55,741 nucleotides of DNA, from contig NZ_BCFK01000064.1 of assembly GCF_001417815.1 (NCBI RefSeq), forward strand, positions 1-55,741. Direction: 5' to 3'. The position numbers and the translations under genes were made by a program. Of this stretch, positions 17,240-26,317 are shown one piece after another. Source of the DNA: Bifidobacterium aesculapii. Lineage in GTDB: Bacteria; Actinomycetota; Actinomycetes; Actinomycetales; Bifidobacteriaceae. The notes beneath the pieces are model-generated. The model made no database searches. It had not been told where the DNA came from and was given only the letters and a program-made list of their open reading frames with translations. The first letter of the stretch is position 1; the number at the start of each line of letters is the position of its first letter.

Positions 17240-19530
17240 TCGTCGGGGTCCTTCTTACGGTTGAACTGTCGCCACAGGCCGAGCACGCCGAGCGCCACGG
17301 CCAGACCGATGATGATGAATCCGGTCTTGTCGCTGATCTTGAGCACGCAGTTGATGGACGTGCGCTGCTGCTGGCCGAACGCGACGTCGTTGCGGTCCTG
17401 CAGCGAGACGGTCGCGACGGCCGAACCGGAGGTGGCCGCGCGCAGCGAGAACGTCACCTGTGCCTCGCTGCGCGGAGGTATCGTTACGGTGTTGCGCCGC
17501 GACGTGGCGATCTCCGGCGAGTCGGTGATTGAGAAGACGCGCACGGTGACCGGGTACGGCGTGCTGTTGCTGACGGTCACCGGCATAGTCGCGGTTTCGG
17601 AGACCATCGTCACCGTTTCCGACGGGGTGAGCGTCACACCGCCGATCACGTCGCCGGCGAGCTGCTGCGCGCCCGAAACGGCGGTGAGCGCGGTGGTCGT
17701 GTCGACGTCGGGAGAGCCGCCGTCGGCGGCCAGCGCGTGCAGCGCGAGCGTCGCGTGCGCGGCGAGCAGGCGTTCGGTCCACGCGCGTGCACCGGACGTG
17801 CCCTGCGTGCTTTGCGTCGCCGTGCGTTTCGCGTCCTGCCGCGCGAGCGCCTGCGCGTCGTCCGCCTGCGCGTCGGCGGCGTCGAGAACGGAGTCGCGGA
17901 AGCGGATGATGTCGTTGCGTCCGGCGGTCAGCGTGGCGAGCGTGTTCGTGACGTTCGACGAATCCGCCTGCGACAGGCCCGCGTCGGTGGGGACGAGCGC
18001 CTGTGCGTCGTCGCCTGTCGTGTACGGCGTGGTCTGGGCGAGCGTGTCGAGGTCGGTGACGTGCAGCCATGATGCGGATTCGACCGCGTTCATGAACATG
18101 TCCACATCGGAGGCGGCCGTGTCGGCGTCGAAGCAGACGAGCAGATTGCGTTCGTTGTACGGCTGCTCCATCTGGTAGAACGCGCTTTGCGCGACGAATC
18201 GGGCGAGGCGGCCGGCCGTGGTCGCCTCCGCGCTGGCCTTCGCGCTGGTGGCCTTGCCTTTGGCGAGGTCGCCGAGCTCGTGCTGTTCGACGAGCACGGT
18301 CACGTCGCCCGCATCGGTGGGGACGGTCACGACGCCGGTATGCACCGTGTCCGTGTCGGTCGGTTCGAAGTCATGCGTGGAGATGACGGTCGTGTAGCCG
18401 TTGCGGCGTGCGGCGGTCAGCGCATCCATCGTCCACTGGCCCTGACCCTGCCAGGCGACGGTGCGCGTGGAGGCGTTCTGGTCGCCGAGCGCGCTGCGGT
18501 AGCTGGTCGTTGCGGCGTCCGCGTTCCATGAGGCGTCGGCGATGCCTGCGGCGGCGTAGCGTTTCGCTGCATCGTTCTGCGCCGCGTATGCGGTGATGTC
18601 GAATCCGGCGGGCTGCATGACGGCCTTCGTGCGCGGTGGCATCGCCAATGCGTCCAGATACGTCGGGTCGGCGACGGTCTGCAGTGAGGGATGACGGGTG
18701 AGCGTCTGTTCGAGCGTGTGGTCGAATCGCGTGCTGTTCTTGTCGAGCACGGCCACGTCGGTGGTGTCGGCGGTCGAGTCGCCGGTGCCGCCGGCGGCGG
18801 AATCGGCGTTCGTGCCGGAACCGGCTGTCGTGGTGCCGCCTTCGGTGGTGACGAGCGTCTTGAGGGTCTCCGAATCGGCCGTCCAATGGCCGCTGGTCAG
18901 CGGCATCGCCATCGTGATGCCCATCGCGGGCGTGTCCGCGTTGTCGAGACCGGCGGTGGAGCGCGTCAGGAACGTGTGCGTCGCCGTGGCCGTGCCGTCA
19001 TGCGAATACGTGACGAGCAGCGGCTTCGGCCCCCAGTTGAGCATCTGCGTGAGTGCCTGCGCGTCCGGTCCGGCGTCGATGGCGATCGTCGCGCTCTGCT
19101 TCGGCTGGAGCGTGGGAACGGCGGTCGAGCCCAACCGCGCCGGCGTGGGGATCGGACTGTCCGATTGCGACCATTCCTGCATGTCGGTGCGCGAGGTGAA
19201 CGTGAACATCGGGTTCGTGTCCAACGTGACCTCGCCGGCCGCCCACGCGTCGTCGCCGGTGTTCGTGATCGTCGCCTTGAGGTGGAAGCCCGAGGCGTCG
19301 GTCACCACGGCCGTCATGTCGGTCAGTGCGATGATCGGGGCGGACGCGCGTTCCGCATCGGCGTTCGTGCCGGACGTTTCCGACGTGCCGGACGACGCGT
19401 CCGACGTGCCGCCGTCGGCCGCGAAGGCCGGAAGCGCGGCCGAACCGGCCACGAACGCCACGGCCAGCAGCATGCCTGCCAGAACGCGCCACCATGCCGG
19501 GATGCCTCGTTGTGTGGCGTATCGGTTCAC
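17236..19530 (-). CDS. DUF6049-type secreted/membrane-anchored protein
   Basis: A protein of about 764 residues. A signal peptide (RVLAGMLLAVAFVAGSAALPAFA) precedes a large Thr/Ala/Asp-rich extracytoplasmic part, then one C-terminal helix (GFIIIGLAVALGVLGLW) and a basic tail RKKDPDE. It occupies the place of Rv3909 in M. tuberculosis, between mutT4 and mviN. Function is unknown; a role in envelope assembly is inferred from context. The GTG at 19530 is preferred because it forms a GTGA overlap with the Nudix stop and has AGGCAGG upstream. An ATG at 19569 would add 13 residues and overlap the Nudix gene by 43 nt. Confidence 0.8.
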   Translation of the reverse strand: MNRYATQRGIPAWWRVLAGMLLAVAFVAGSAALPAFAADGGTSDASSGTSETSGTNADAERASAPIIALTDMTAVVTDASGFHLKATITNTGDDAWAAGEVTLDTNPMFTFTSRTDMQEWSQSDSPIPTPARLGSTAVPTLQPKQSATIAIDAGPDAQALTQMLNWGPKPLLVTYSHDGTATATHTFLTRSTAGLDNADTPAMGITMAMPLTSGHWTADSETLKTLVTTEGGTTTAGSGTNADSAAGGTGDSTADTTDVAVLDKNSTRFDHTLEQTLTRHPSLQTVADPTYLDALAMPPRTKAVMQPAGFDITAYAAQNDAAKRYAAAGIADASWNADAATTSYRSALGDQNASTRTVAWQGQGQWTMDALTAARRNGYTTVISTHDFEPTDTDTVHTGVVTVPTDAGDVTVLVEQHELGDLAKGKATSAKASAEATTAGRLARFVAQSAFYQMEQPYNERNLLVCFDADTAASDVDMFMNAVESASWLHVTDLDTLAQTTPYTTGDDAQALVPTDAGLSQADSSNVTNTLATLTAGRNDIIRFRDSVLDAADAQADDAQALARQDAKRTATQSTQGTSGARAWTERLLAAHATLALHALAADGGSPDVDTTTALTAVSGAQQLAGDVIGGVTLTPSETVTMVSETATMPVTVSNSTPYPVTVRVFSITDSPEIATSRRNTVTIPPRSEAQVTFSLRAATSGSAVATVSLQDRNDVAFGQQQRTSINCVLKISDKTGFIIIGLAVALGVLGLWRQFNRKKDPDE

Positions 19531-20507
19531 TCGTTTGCCTGCCTGTTCAGTTTCCGGGAATAGAGCCATGCGATCTTGCGCTCATTAGGGTAGCTGAGCA
19601 CGTCGTCCAAATCCTTGAAATCCACCCAGATCGCGTCTTCCGCCTCATGATCGGGGTCGCCCTCCACCGTGAGTTCGCCGCCGGTGCGCCGCAATGCGAA
19701 ATGGTGGACGAGCTTGTGCACGCGCTGCGTGGCGCCCGTGAACCAGTAGTCAATCGTCGCGATCGACTCGACCACCTCGCCGAGGATGCCCGTCTCCTCA
19801 TGCACCTCGCGAACCGCCGTCTGCTGCGGCGTCTCGCCTTTCTCGATATGCCCTTTCGGCAGGCACCATTCGAGATGACCGCTGCGCGAATGCCGTGCGA
19901 TGATCGCCACGCGGCCCTGCTCGTCGAAGACGAGTCCGCCGGCGGAGTATTCGCGCACGACGGGCAGCTCCTGCGCGTCGAGCGACGCGAATTTCGTGGG
20001 GCCGTCCGAGGTGCGGCGCCGCGGCATCATAGCGGGCGTGGGCATGCGCGAGGCGGCTGACGCGTCGTCCGTTTCGGCGGGTTCCACCGTCACCGACGCG
20101 GTGACCGAGGTCTCCACGCTCGTCGTGATGCGCTGCCCGTTGGCCGTCGTGTTCGAACCGGTGACGCGCACGCGCGCGAACACGGTCGCGGGGGTCGGCA
20201 TCGACATGGGCGTCGATTTCGCCGCCTCGCGCGCGACCAGCGAGGCGACGGTCTGCGCGGTGTCGATGGTGCCGGCGGTGTCGATGATGTCGTCCACCGT
20301 CGGCGTATGCGCGGCCGACGGGCCGGATGACGCGCCCGCCTCCGGTTCCGGCGCGTCTTCCCGCGTGCCGCGCGGGGCGGATTGCGGCTTCGGGCGGGAT
20401 TCGGACGTGTACATGAGCACGTCGCGCTCGAAGCCGTTTTGGGCATGGCTGGCCGCGGCATCGTCGGCATGCCCGAGCATGCGCGCAAGGTCCGCGGGCG
20501 TAATCAT
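19527..20507 (-). CDS. Nudix hydrolase with long N-terminal extension
   Basis: A 326-residue protein. The C-terminal Nudix domain (about 180-326) carries the box G-x5-E-x7-REVHEE-TGI: Gly219, Glu225, Arg233-Glu234 and Glu237-Glu238. Nudix enzymes hydrolyse nucleoside diphosphates linked to another group; the substrate is not readable here. About 180 N-terminal residues are low-complexity, rich in Thr, Ala, Pro and Ser, with no recognised domain. The start is the ATG at 20507, with AAGG upstream. It is first in the leftward murJ operon and divergent from cca, the same arrangement as mutT4 in M. tuberculosis. Confidence 0.88.
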   Translation of the reverse strand: MITPADLARMLGHADDAAASHAQNGFERDVLMYTSESRPKPQSAPRGTREDAPEPEAGASSGPSAAHTPTVDDIIDTAGTIDTAQTVASLVAREAAKSTPMSMPTPATVFARVRVTGSNTTANGQRITTSVETSVTASVTVEPAETDDASAASRMPTPAMMPRRRTSDGPTKFASLDAQELPVVREYSAGGLVFDEQGRVAIIARHSRSGHLEWCLPKGHIEKGETPQQTAVREVHEETGILGEVVESIATIDYWFTGATQRVHKLVHHFALRRTGGELTVEGDPDHEAEDAIWVDFKDLDDVLSYPNERKIAWLYSRKLNRQANE

Positions 20508-20597
20508 GCCTTCCACCTTACTCAAGTCCGTGTGCAAGTCGAGTGACGGTATGCTGGTAGCGACAGAATAAGAGGAAACGTATCCGAAAGGATTGGC

Positions 20598-22019
20598 GTG
20601 GGTTTCGAAGTTTGGCCGGAAGCCATTGAATTGGGTCGCATGTTCGCCGCCGAGGGCTATGAGCTGGCGTTGGTGGGAGGCCCCGTACGCGATCTGCTGT
20701 TGCACCGCCGCAGCCACGACCTCGATTTCTGCACGTCCGCACGCCCCGAACAGTTCGAGCCGATTTTGCGCCGCTTCGGGCATGACGGCTTCTGGGACAT
20801 GGGCCGCAAGTTCGGCACGTTGGGCGCGATGCGCCGGCGCGACGACGGCACCGAAGTCAAGGTGGAGGTCACCACCTACCGTTCCGACACGTACGATCCG
20901 GACTCGCGCAAACCGGAGGTGCAGTATGGCGACACGTTGGAGGGCGACCTCTCCCGCCGTGATTTCACCGTGAACGCGATGGCGCTGCGCGTGCCCGACC
21001 TGGAGTTCGTCGACCCGTTCGGCGGTGCGAACGACCTCGCCAAGGGAGTGCTGCGCACCCCGGTCGACCCGCGGCAGTCGTTCGACGACGATCCGCTGCG
21101 CATGATGCGCGCCGTGCGGTTCGTCGCGCAGCTCGGCTTCTCCATCGAGCCGGAGACCGCCGAGGCGATCAGCGCCATGACCGAACGCATCTCGATCGTT
21201 TCCGCGGAACGCGTGCGCGACGAGCTGACGAAGCTGCTGCTGTCGGACAGGCCGCGCGCCGGCATCGAGGCGTTGGTCGAATCCGGTCTGGCGGACATCG
21301 TCCTGCCGGAGATTCCCGCGCTGGAACTGCAGATCGACGAGCATCACCGCCACAAGGACGTCTTCGAGCACACGATGATCGTGCTCGACCGTGCCGTCGC
21401 GCTCGAAACCGACGACGACGGCCCGGTGCCGCGCCCCGACCTGACGCTGCGTCTCGCCGCGATCATGCACGACGTCGGCAAGCCGAAGACGCGACGGTTC
21501 GAGCCGGGCGGCAAGGTGAGCTTCCACCACCACGACGCGGTGGGCGCGAAACTGACGCGCAAACGCCTCAAGGCGCTGCGCTTCGACCATCACATCGTCG
21601 AGGACGTGAGCGAACTCGTGAACCTGCACCTGCGGTTCCACGGCTACGTGGACGAGCCGTGGACGGATTCCGCGGTGCGCCGCTACGTGAAGGACGCCGG
21701 GCCGCTGTACGAGCGGCTCAACCGCCTCACCCGCGCCGACGCGACCACACAGAACCGCCGCAAGGCGCACATCTTCGCCACCGCGATGGACGAGATGGAG
21801 GCGCGCGTGCGCGAACTCAAGGAGAAGGAGGATTTCGACGCGATCCGCCCCGATGTGGATGGCAACGAGATCATGGAGATTCTGGGCCTGCAGCCCGGCC
21901 CGCAGGTCGGCCGCGCCTACAAGCACATGCTCGAATACCGGCTCGACAACGGCCCCGTGGAGCACGAGGTCGCCGTCGAGGAGCTCAAGCGCTGGGCGGC
22001 GGAACAGTCGGAGCAGTAG
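20598..22019 (+). CDS. cca: CCA-adding tRNA nucleotidyltransferase
   Basis: A 473-residue enzyme that builds or repairs the 3' CCA of tRNAs. It has the class II nucleotidyltransferase signature (LVGGPVRDLLLHRRSHDLDFCT), GDLSRRDFTVNAMA, and an HD domain with IMHDVGKPKT near residue 295. The start is GTG at 20598 after AAAGGA. The tRNA-Thr of this window does not encode its own CCA, consistent with need for the enzyme. It is divergent from the Nudix gene, as pcnA is from mutT4 in mycobacteria. Confidence 0.95.
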   Translation: MGFEVWPEAIELGRMFAAEGYELALVGGPVRDLLLHRRSHDLDFCTSARPEQFEPILRRFGHDGFWDMGRKFGTLGAMRRRDDGTEVKVEVTTYRSDTYDPDSRKPEVQYGDTLEGDLSRRDFTVNAMALRVPDLEFVDPFGGANDLAKGVLRTPVDPRQSFDDDPLRMMRAVRFVAQLGFSIEPETAEAISAMTERISIVSAERVRDELTKLLLSDRPRAGIEALVESGLADIVLPEIPALELQIDEHHRHKDVFEHTMIVLDRAVALETDDDGPVPRPDLTLRLAAIMHDVGKPKTRRFEPGGKVSFHHHDAVGAKLTRKRLKALRFDHHIVEDVSELVNLHLRFHGYVDEPWTDSAVRRYVKDAGPLYERLNRLTRADATTQNRRKAHIFATAMDEMEARVRELKEKEDFDAIRPDVDGNEIMEILGLQPGPQVGRAYKHMLEYRLDNGPVEHEVAVEELKRWAAEQSEQ

Positions 22020-22041
22020 CCGCAGTAGGTATCAGGTATAG

Positions 22042-22074
22042 GGAAAGCCCCTCGGGTGTGCCGAGGGGCTTTCC
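22042..22074. terminator. Bidirectional terminator between cca and the LytR_C gene
   Basis: Perfect 14-bp stem GGAAAGCCCCTCGG / CCGAGGGGCTTTCC (22042-22055 and 22061-22074) with a 5-nt loop, in the gap between two convergent genes. The AAA/TTT ends of the stem give short U-tracts on both strands. Confidence 0.88.
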
Positions 22075-22102
22075 TGTAAGTCGCTGTACGGGAATCGGCG
22101 GA

Positions 22103-22735
22103 CTAGTTGATTTCGGTGTGGGCGTCCGCCTTCTTCAGGCCTTCGTTCTGCATGTCCGCGACGGTCTTGCAGCCTTCGAAATCCTTGATGGTGTCGCCGT
22201 GCTTCTTGACGTCCTTCTCGGAGGTCAGATCGGTGAACGTGGCGCCGATGACCACATCCACCAGACGGTCCTGACGGTCGTCCATGACGAGCTGTGCGTC
22301 CGGAATGTACTCCTTGAGGGAATACGCCGGGTTGATGGCGTTCACGCCGAAGTAGATGGTGGTGCGGGCGACCTTCGAGCTGCTGTAGGTGTCGATGGTG
22401 CGCACGTCGAATTGGCGGTCCTTGAGGGCTTCGCCGACGGCCGCGCCAAGGCCGGTGAACTTGGTGCCGTTGCGCACGCGCAGGATCACCGTGTTGTTGT
22501 CCGCCCACTTCATCGCGGTGCCGTCCTCGTTCTTCGCGGCGCATGGCACGGCCACGCCGTAGTTCGGCTTCGTGACCTGCTTGGCCTTCTCGTCGACCTG
22601 GATGACGCCGGTGAAGAACAATGTGGCGACGACGAGCGCCACGACGAGAATCACGCCGGTGATGGAGAACACGATCTTCTGACGGCGCAGCACATACGCC
22701 TTGCGCGCCTCGCGCTCGTCATACTCTTCGGCCAT
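22103..22735 (-). CDS. LytR C-terminal domain (LytR_C) membrane protein
   Basis: A 210-residue protein: a short charged cytosolic N-terminus, one transmembrane helix (about 22-44, IVFSITGVILVVALVVATLFF) and an outside LytR_C-like domain with NTVILRVRNGTKFTGLGAAVG and VDVVIGATF. LytR_C domains occur in actinobacterial envelope proteins; the exact role is unknown. The ATG at 22735 follows AAAGGGA. It is the last gene after ispE, 33 bp apart, and ends at the terminator shared with cca. Confidence 0.85.
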   Translation of the reverse strand: MAEEYDEREARKAYVLRRQKIVFSITGVILVVALVVATLFFTGVIQVDEKAKQVTKPNYGVAVPCAAKNEDGTAMKWADNNTVILRVRNGTKFTGLGAAVGEALKDRQFDVRTIDTYSSSKVARTTIYFGVNAINPAYSLKEYIPDAQLVMDDRQDRLVDVVIGATFTDLTSEKDVKKHGDTIKDFEGCKTVADMQNEGLKKADAHTEIN

Positions 22736-22768
22736 TCGGTTCCCTTTCGTTCGCTGTGCTTGATTACC

Positions 22769-23749
22769 TTAGCGTGCAACCGTGACGCTGACCGCCGGCA
22801 CCGCAGGCGCTTGCGCGGCTATGATGCGGTCCACCGCCCGCGACCGTTCCCAAGCGGCGAGCACGTCGCGGCGAATGTCCGGTGTGGGCGTGAACGCCAC
22901 CACGGACGGCCCCGAACCGGAGACGAACGCGTGGCTTGCGCCCGCCGCCAACGCCGCCTCGACGGCCTGGCCGCTGCGCGGATGGAGACTGACCGCGGCC
23001 TTCTGCAGGTGGTTCCGGTCGCCGTCGCCGGCACCCAGCGCATCGAACGCGGCGTACACTTCCGGAGTGCTCAGTTGCGCCTGATAGGCACCGACAAGCA
23101 GCGAGCCTTCATACCCCTGCGCGCGCAGCTCACGTTCCTGCGGCGAACCGGGGGCGAGGCTTTCGATGATCTGCCCGTAGCCGGTGCCGCGCGCGTAGCC
23201 GCCGGCCACGCAGAACGGCATGTCCGCGCCGAGCGTCGCCGCGACCTCGCGCAGGCGCGCGACCGGCCAATCCAATTCCCAAAGCGCGTTCAACGCGAGG
23301 ATCGTCGCGGCGGCGTCCGCCGAGCCGCCGGCCAACCCCGCGCCGACCGGAATGCGCTTGTCGATGGTCAACGCGACGTCGGGCTTGCGCCCCGCCGCCT
23401 CGGCCATCGCGAACAGTGCGAGCACGGCGTGATTGCGGCGCATGTCGGCCGATGACGATGCCAGATCGCCCAGATGCTCGCCCGAAATGTCGAGGGAGAA
23501 TCCGCTGTCGGCCGGCTTCGCGGCGACGGTGACCGTGTCCGTCACACTGACGGCGCAGTAGATGGTGTCGAGTTCGTGGCGTCCTCCCCATTCCGGGTGC
23601 GCGGCGCCGACCTCCAGTGTGAGGTTCGTCTTCGCCGGGCAGTCGACGCTCACCACGTTGCCGGGCAGCGTCTCGTGACGGTGGGCGCGGGGCGTGGCCG
23701 CAGTGCGCGGCTGGCGCGATGCGGGCGCGACGGCGGTGGTGCTCATCAT
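22769..23749 (-). CDS. ispE: 4-diphosphocytidyl-2-C-methyl-D-erythritol kinase
   Basis: A 326-residue GHMP kinase of the non-mevalonate isoprenoid pathway. The ATP-binding motif PVGAGLAGGSADAAAT is near residue 137; AKTNLTLEVG near the start and FVSGSGPSVVAF near the end are also family features. The N-terminal extension of about 35 residues (Ala/Pro/Arg-rich) is not conserved. The start ATG at 23749 overlaps the rsmA stop (ATGA), with AAGGA upstream; the adjacent ATG at 23746 is possible. It supplies precursors for undecaprenyl phosphate, which fits the neighbouring wall genes. Confidence 0.94.
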   Translation of the reverse strand: MMSTTAVAPASRQPRTAATPRAHRHETLPGNVVSVDCPAKTNLTLEVGAAHPEWGGRHELDTIYCAVSVTDTVTVAAKPADSGFSLDISGEHLGDLASSSADMRRNHAVLALFAMAEAAGRKPDVALTIDKRIPVGAGLAGGSADAAATILALNALWELDWPVARLREVAATLGADMPFCVAGGYARGTGYGQIIESLAPGSPQERELRAQGYEGSLLVGAYQAQLSTPEVYAAFDALGAGDGDRNHLQKAAVSLHPRSGQAVEAALAAGASHAFVSGSGPSVVAFTPTPDIRRDVLAAWERSRAVDRIIAAQAPAVPAVSVTVAR

Positions 23750-24708
23750 CGTTCCTTCGCTTCGTCGGCGGAATCCGCGGTGGCGCCGGACGTTTCGGCC
23801 ACGGCTCGTGCCAACGCGGTGAACTCGTCGATGGTGAGGGTTTCGCCGCGGCGCGTCGGGTCGATGCCGGCCGCCGCGAACGCCGCCGCCGGCACGGTTT
23901 TCTTCAGCGCGGCGTGCAGCGTCTTGCGCCGCTGCCCGAACGCGGCGTCGATGAGGCGGAACGTCCCGTCGCGCAGACGTTCGTCCGCGTCGCGCGCCGC
24001 ATCGTCGCCGCCGGCGCGGCGCGTGCGTGTGAACGCGACGAGCGCGGAGTCGACGTTCGGCGCGGGCCAGAACACGTTGCGGCCGATGGTGCCGACGCGG
24101 CTCGCCTCGCCGTACCACGCGAGCTTCACGCTCGGCGTGCCGTAGATCTTGCTGCCGGGCGCGGCGGCAAGACGATCCGCGACCTCCTTCTGCACCATGA
24201 CGAGGAAGGAGTCGAGGTCGTCGAAACGTTCCAGCAGCGTGAGGATGATCGGCGTGGCCACGTTGTACGGCAGGTTCGCGACGAGCGTGAACGGCGTGCC
24301 GTCGGCGAAACCGGGCAGGTCGGCGGGTGTGACGGCCAGTGCGTCCCGGTTGATGACCGCGAACCGGTCCACGGCTTGGGGCATGAACTCGGCGATGGTT
24401 CCGGGCAGACGTTCGGACAGCGGCGGGTCGATCTCGACGGCCGTCATCGTCGCTCCGGTTTCGAGGATCGCCAGCGTGAGCGAGCCGAGACCGGGGCCGA
24501 CCTCCAGCACGTGGCTGTTTGGGCCGACGTGGGCTTCGCGCACGATGCGGCGCACCGTGCCCGGGTCGATGACGAAGTTCTGCCCGAACTTCTTGGTGGG
24601 GCTCACGCCGGCCTCGTCGGCGATGCGGCGGATGTCGGCCGCGCCGAGCAGATGGCCGGTTCCGGTGGGGGTCACGTCGTTGCCTGTGCCTTCCGAAATG
24701 GGGTTCAC
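23746..24708 (-). CDS. rsmA: 16S rRNA dimethyladenosine transferase RsmA (KsgA)
   Basis: A 320-residue methyltransferase that dimethylates two adjacent adenines near the 3' end of 16S rRNA. KKFGQNFVIDPGTVRRIV, the SAM motif VLEVGPGLGSLT and the catalytic NLPYN are all present. The start is GTG at 24708, 4 nt after the stop of the Rpf-like gene, so it is probably coupled to it. The C-terminal 20 residues form a variable tail. Confidence 0.95.
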   Translation of the reverse strand: MNPISEGTGNDVTPTGTGHLLGAADIRRIADEAGVSPTKKFGQNFVIDPGTVRRIVREAHVGPNSHVLEVGPGLGSLTLAILETGATMTAVEIDPPLSERLPGTIAEFMPQAVDRFAVINRDALAVTPADLPGFADGTPFTLVANLPYNVATPIILTLLERFDDLDSFLVMVQKEVADRLAAAPGSKIYGTPSVKLAWYGEASRVGTIGRNVFWPAPNVDSALVAFTRTRRAGGDDAARDADERLRDGTFRLIDAAFGQRRKTLHAALKKTVPAAAFAAAGIDPTRRGETLTIDEFTALARAVAETSGATADSADEAKER

Positions 24709-24712
24709 GATA

Positions 24713-26200
24713 TCAGTACCATCCCTGCTGTTCCCAGATGCGCTTGCAGTTGGTGGGGGAGCCGTAGCGCTGGGCGATGTAGCTCAGGCCCCAGTCGATC
24801 TGGACGGCGCCGTCGTCCTGCCAGCCGACGCCCATCTTCGATCCGGGCAGCGCCTGCGGGATGCCGTACGCGTCCGAATACGGGTTGTCGGCGTTCCAAC
24901 GCCATCCGGATTCCTTGTTCCACAGCCAGGCGAGCGCGTCCCATTCGGCGCCGGTCCAGCCGCGCTGTGCCGCGGCGGCCGCGGCGTAGGTCTGCGCCTG
25001 CGCGACGCTGGGGTGCCACAGACGGCCCGAGCCGGAGCTGGAGCCGCCGGAGTTGTTGGAGTTGCCGCTGTTGCCGGAATTGTTGTTGGACGAGCCGTTG
25101 TTGCCCGAATTGTTATTGGAGTTTCCGGAGTTTCCGGAGTTGCCGGTGTTGTTGGAATTGCCCGAATCGTTGCCGTTCGAGCCGTTGTTGCCGGAATTGC
25201 CCGAATCGTCCTTGTCGGAGGAATCGTCCTTGCTGGAGGAGTCGTCCTTGTCGGAGGAATCGTTCTTGCTGGAGGAATCGTCCTTGTCGGACTTGTTCGT
25301 GCCGGCGTCGGCCTTGCCGTTGCCCGTATCCTTCTTCGGCTCCTCGACTTTCTCCGGCCCGACCGCGATGACCTGGTCGACCGCGATCTTCGTCGTGGTC
25401 TCGCTGGCGAGCGTCTCGCTCTCCGCGACGCCGTCGACATAGGTGACGTCGTAGACCTGCGTGACCTCGCCGTTCTGGCCTTCCTGACGGACCACCGTCT
25501 GGCCGGACTCCAGCGAGGAGTCGATGATCGTGCGCGTCGCATACGGCACGGACTTGGTGCGTGTCTCCTGACCGTGCGTGACGCGCTTGACGCGCAGGAT
25601 GGTCTGATCGCCGTCCTCCTCGACGCTGACGCGATCCTCCTTGCCGACGTTGATGCCCTTGGAATCGAGGATCGAGGCCGCCGGAAGCTTGCCGTTCGGC
25701 GCTTCGGAGGACTTGCCGTCGGCGATTACCGTGACCGGGCCTTCCTTGTTGATGACCAGGCCGCCGGTGAGCTGGTTGTAGATGTTGTCGATGTCGACGG
25801 TGATCTTCGAAGCCTCTTGTTCGTTCGCCTTGAAGAATCCGATGAGCTGGTCGGCGCTGTCCGCGACGGTCCAGAACGGGATCTCCTCGCCGTCGACGTT
25901 CACCGTGGTCTGGTATGCGCTGCGCACGGTGACGACCGCGTGATTGGCCAACGTGCCGCCCGAGGACGACTGCACGAGGTCGTGCGTCTTGACGTCGACG
26001 CCCTGCTCCTCCAACAGACGGTCGACGCTCATCGCATACGTTTCCACGTTGGTCGTCTTGCCGTTGACCGTCAACGCGACCGATTTGCGGGCGGTGAACG
26101 CGAACGTCGCCACGCAGGCCGCAAGCACCGTCACGACGCACACGGCCACACGGATGCGACGCAACATCACGAATCGTTGCGGGGTCCATCGCCGTGCCAT
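24713..26200 (-). CDS. Rpf-like secreted muralytic protein (DUF348-G5-SLT-like)
   Basis: A 495-residue protein with RpfB-like layout: an N-terminal signal anchor (about 15-37), DUF348 repeats (KSVALTVNGKTTNVETYAMS and later HAVVTVRSAYQTTVNVDGEE), and a G5 domain (about 190-270, RVKRVTHGQETRTKSVPY to VDQVIAVGPEK). A linker of about 110 residues follows, first Asp/Ser/Lys then Asn/Gly/Ser repeats. The C-terminal domain is lytic-transglycosylase-like, with WNKESGWRWNADNP; Glu430 is the probable catalytic acid. The last domain resembles transglycosylase/aggregation-promoting domains more than the true Rpf fold. It probably cleaves peptidoglycan during growth or division. It shares its place upstream of ksgA and ispE with rpfB of mycobacteria. 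Confidence 0.85.
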   Translation of the reverse strand: MARRWTPQRFVMLRRIRVAVCVVTVLAACVATFAFTARKSVALTVNGKTTNVETYAMSVDRLLEEQGVDVKTHDLVQSSSGGTLANHAVVTVRSAYQTTVNVDGEEIPFWTVADSADQLIGFFKANEQEASKITVDIDNIYNQLTGGLVINKEGPVTVIADGKSSEAPNGKLPAASILDSKGINVGKEDRVSVEEDGDQTILRVKRVTHGQETRTKSVPYATRTIIDSSLESGQTVVRQEGQNGEVTQVYDVTYVDGVAESETLASETTTKIAVDQVIAVGPEKVEEPKKDTGNGKADAGTNKSDKDDSSSKNDSSDKDDSSSKDDSSDKDDSGNSGNNGSNGNDSGNSNNTGNSGNSGNSNNNSGNNGSSNNNSGNSGNSNNSGGSSSGSGRLWHPSVAQAQTYAAAAAAQRGWTGAEWDALAWLWNKESGWRWNADNPYSDAYGIPQALPGSKMGVGWQDDGAVQIDWGLSYIAQRYGSPTNCKRIWEQQGWY

Positions 26201-26284
26201 GTCCGTTACCTCATTTCCCGCCCGAATCGATCCGGGCGCACTCGGTGCCCATCGTAGCGCACGATCTGCAAAGAAAAAGAAAAA

Positions 26285-26317
26285 GGGGGCGGGAGAGAAG
26301 GGGAAGTTCCCGCCCCC
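26285..26317 (-). terminator. Hairpin plus U-rich tract in the leader of the Rpf-like gene
   Basis: Perfect 10-bp stem (26285-26294 with 26308-26317, GGGGGCGGGA and complement). On the minus strand it is followed by a U-rich tract (26271-26284). It lies about 85 bp upstream of the start at 26200 and about 150 bp after tRNA-Thr. It either ends the tRNA transcript or serves as a conditional terminator for the gene. Confidence 0.75.

Noticed and set aside
16043..18178. A 711-codon rightward frame opposite murJ and the DUF6049 gene
   Set aside because: An antisense shadow with Arg/His/Asp-rich composition and no domain.
19527..21965. A single 812-codon leftward gene including the Nudix hydrolase
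   Set aside because: The upstream two fifths is antisense to cca and has no similarity of its own; the Nudix ATG at 20507 has a plausible ribosome-binding site.
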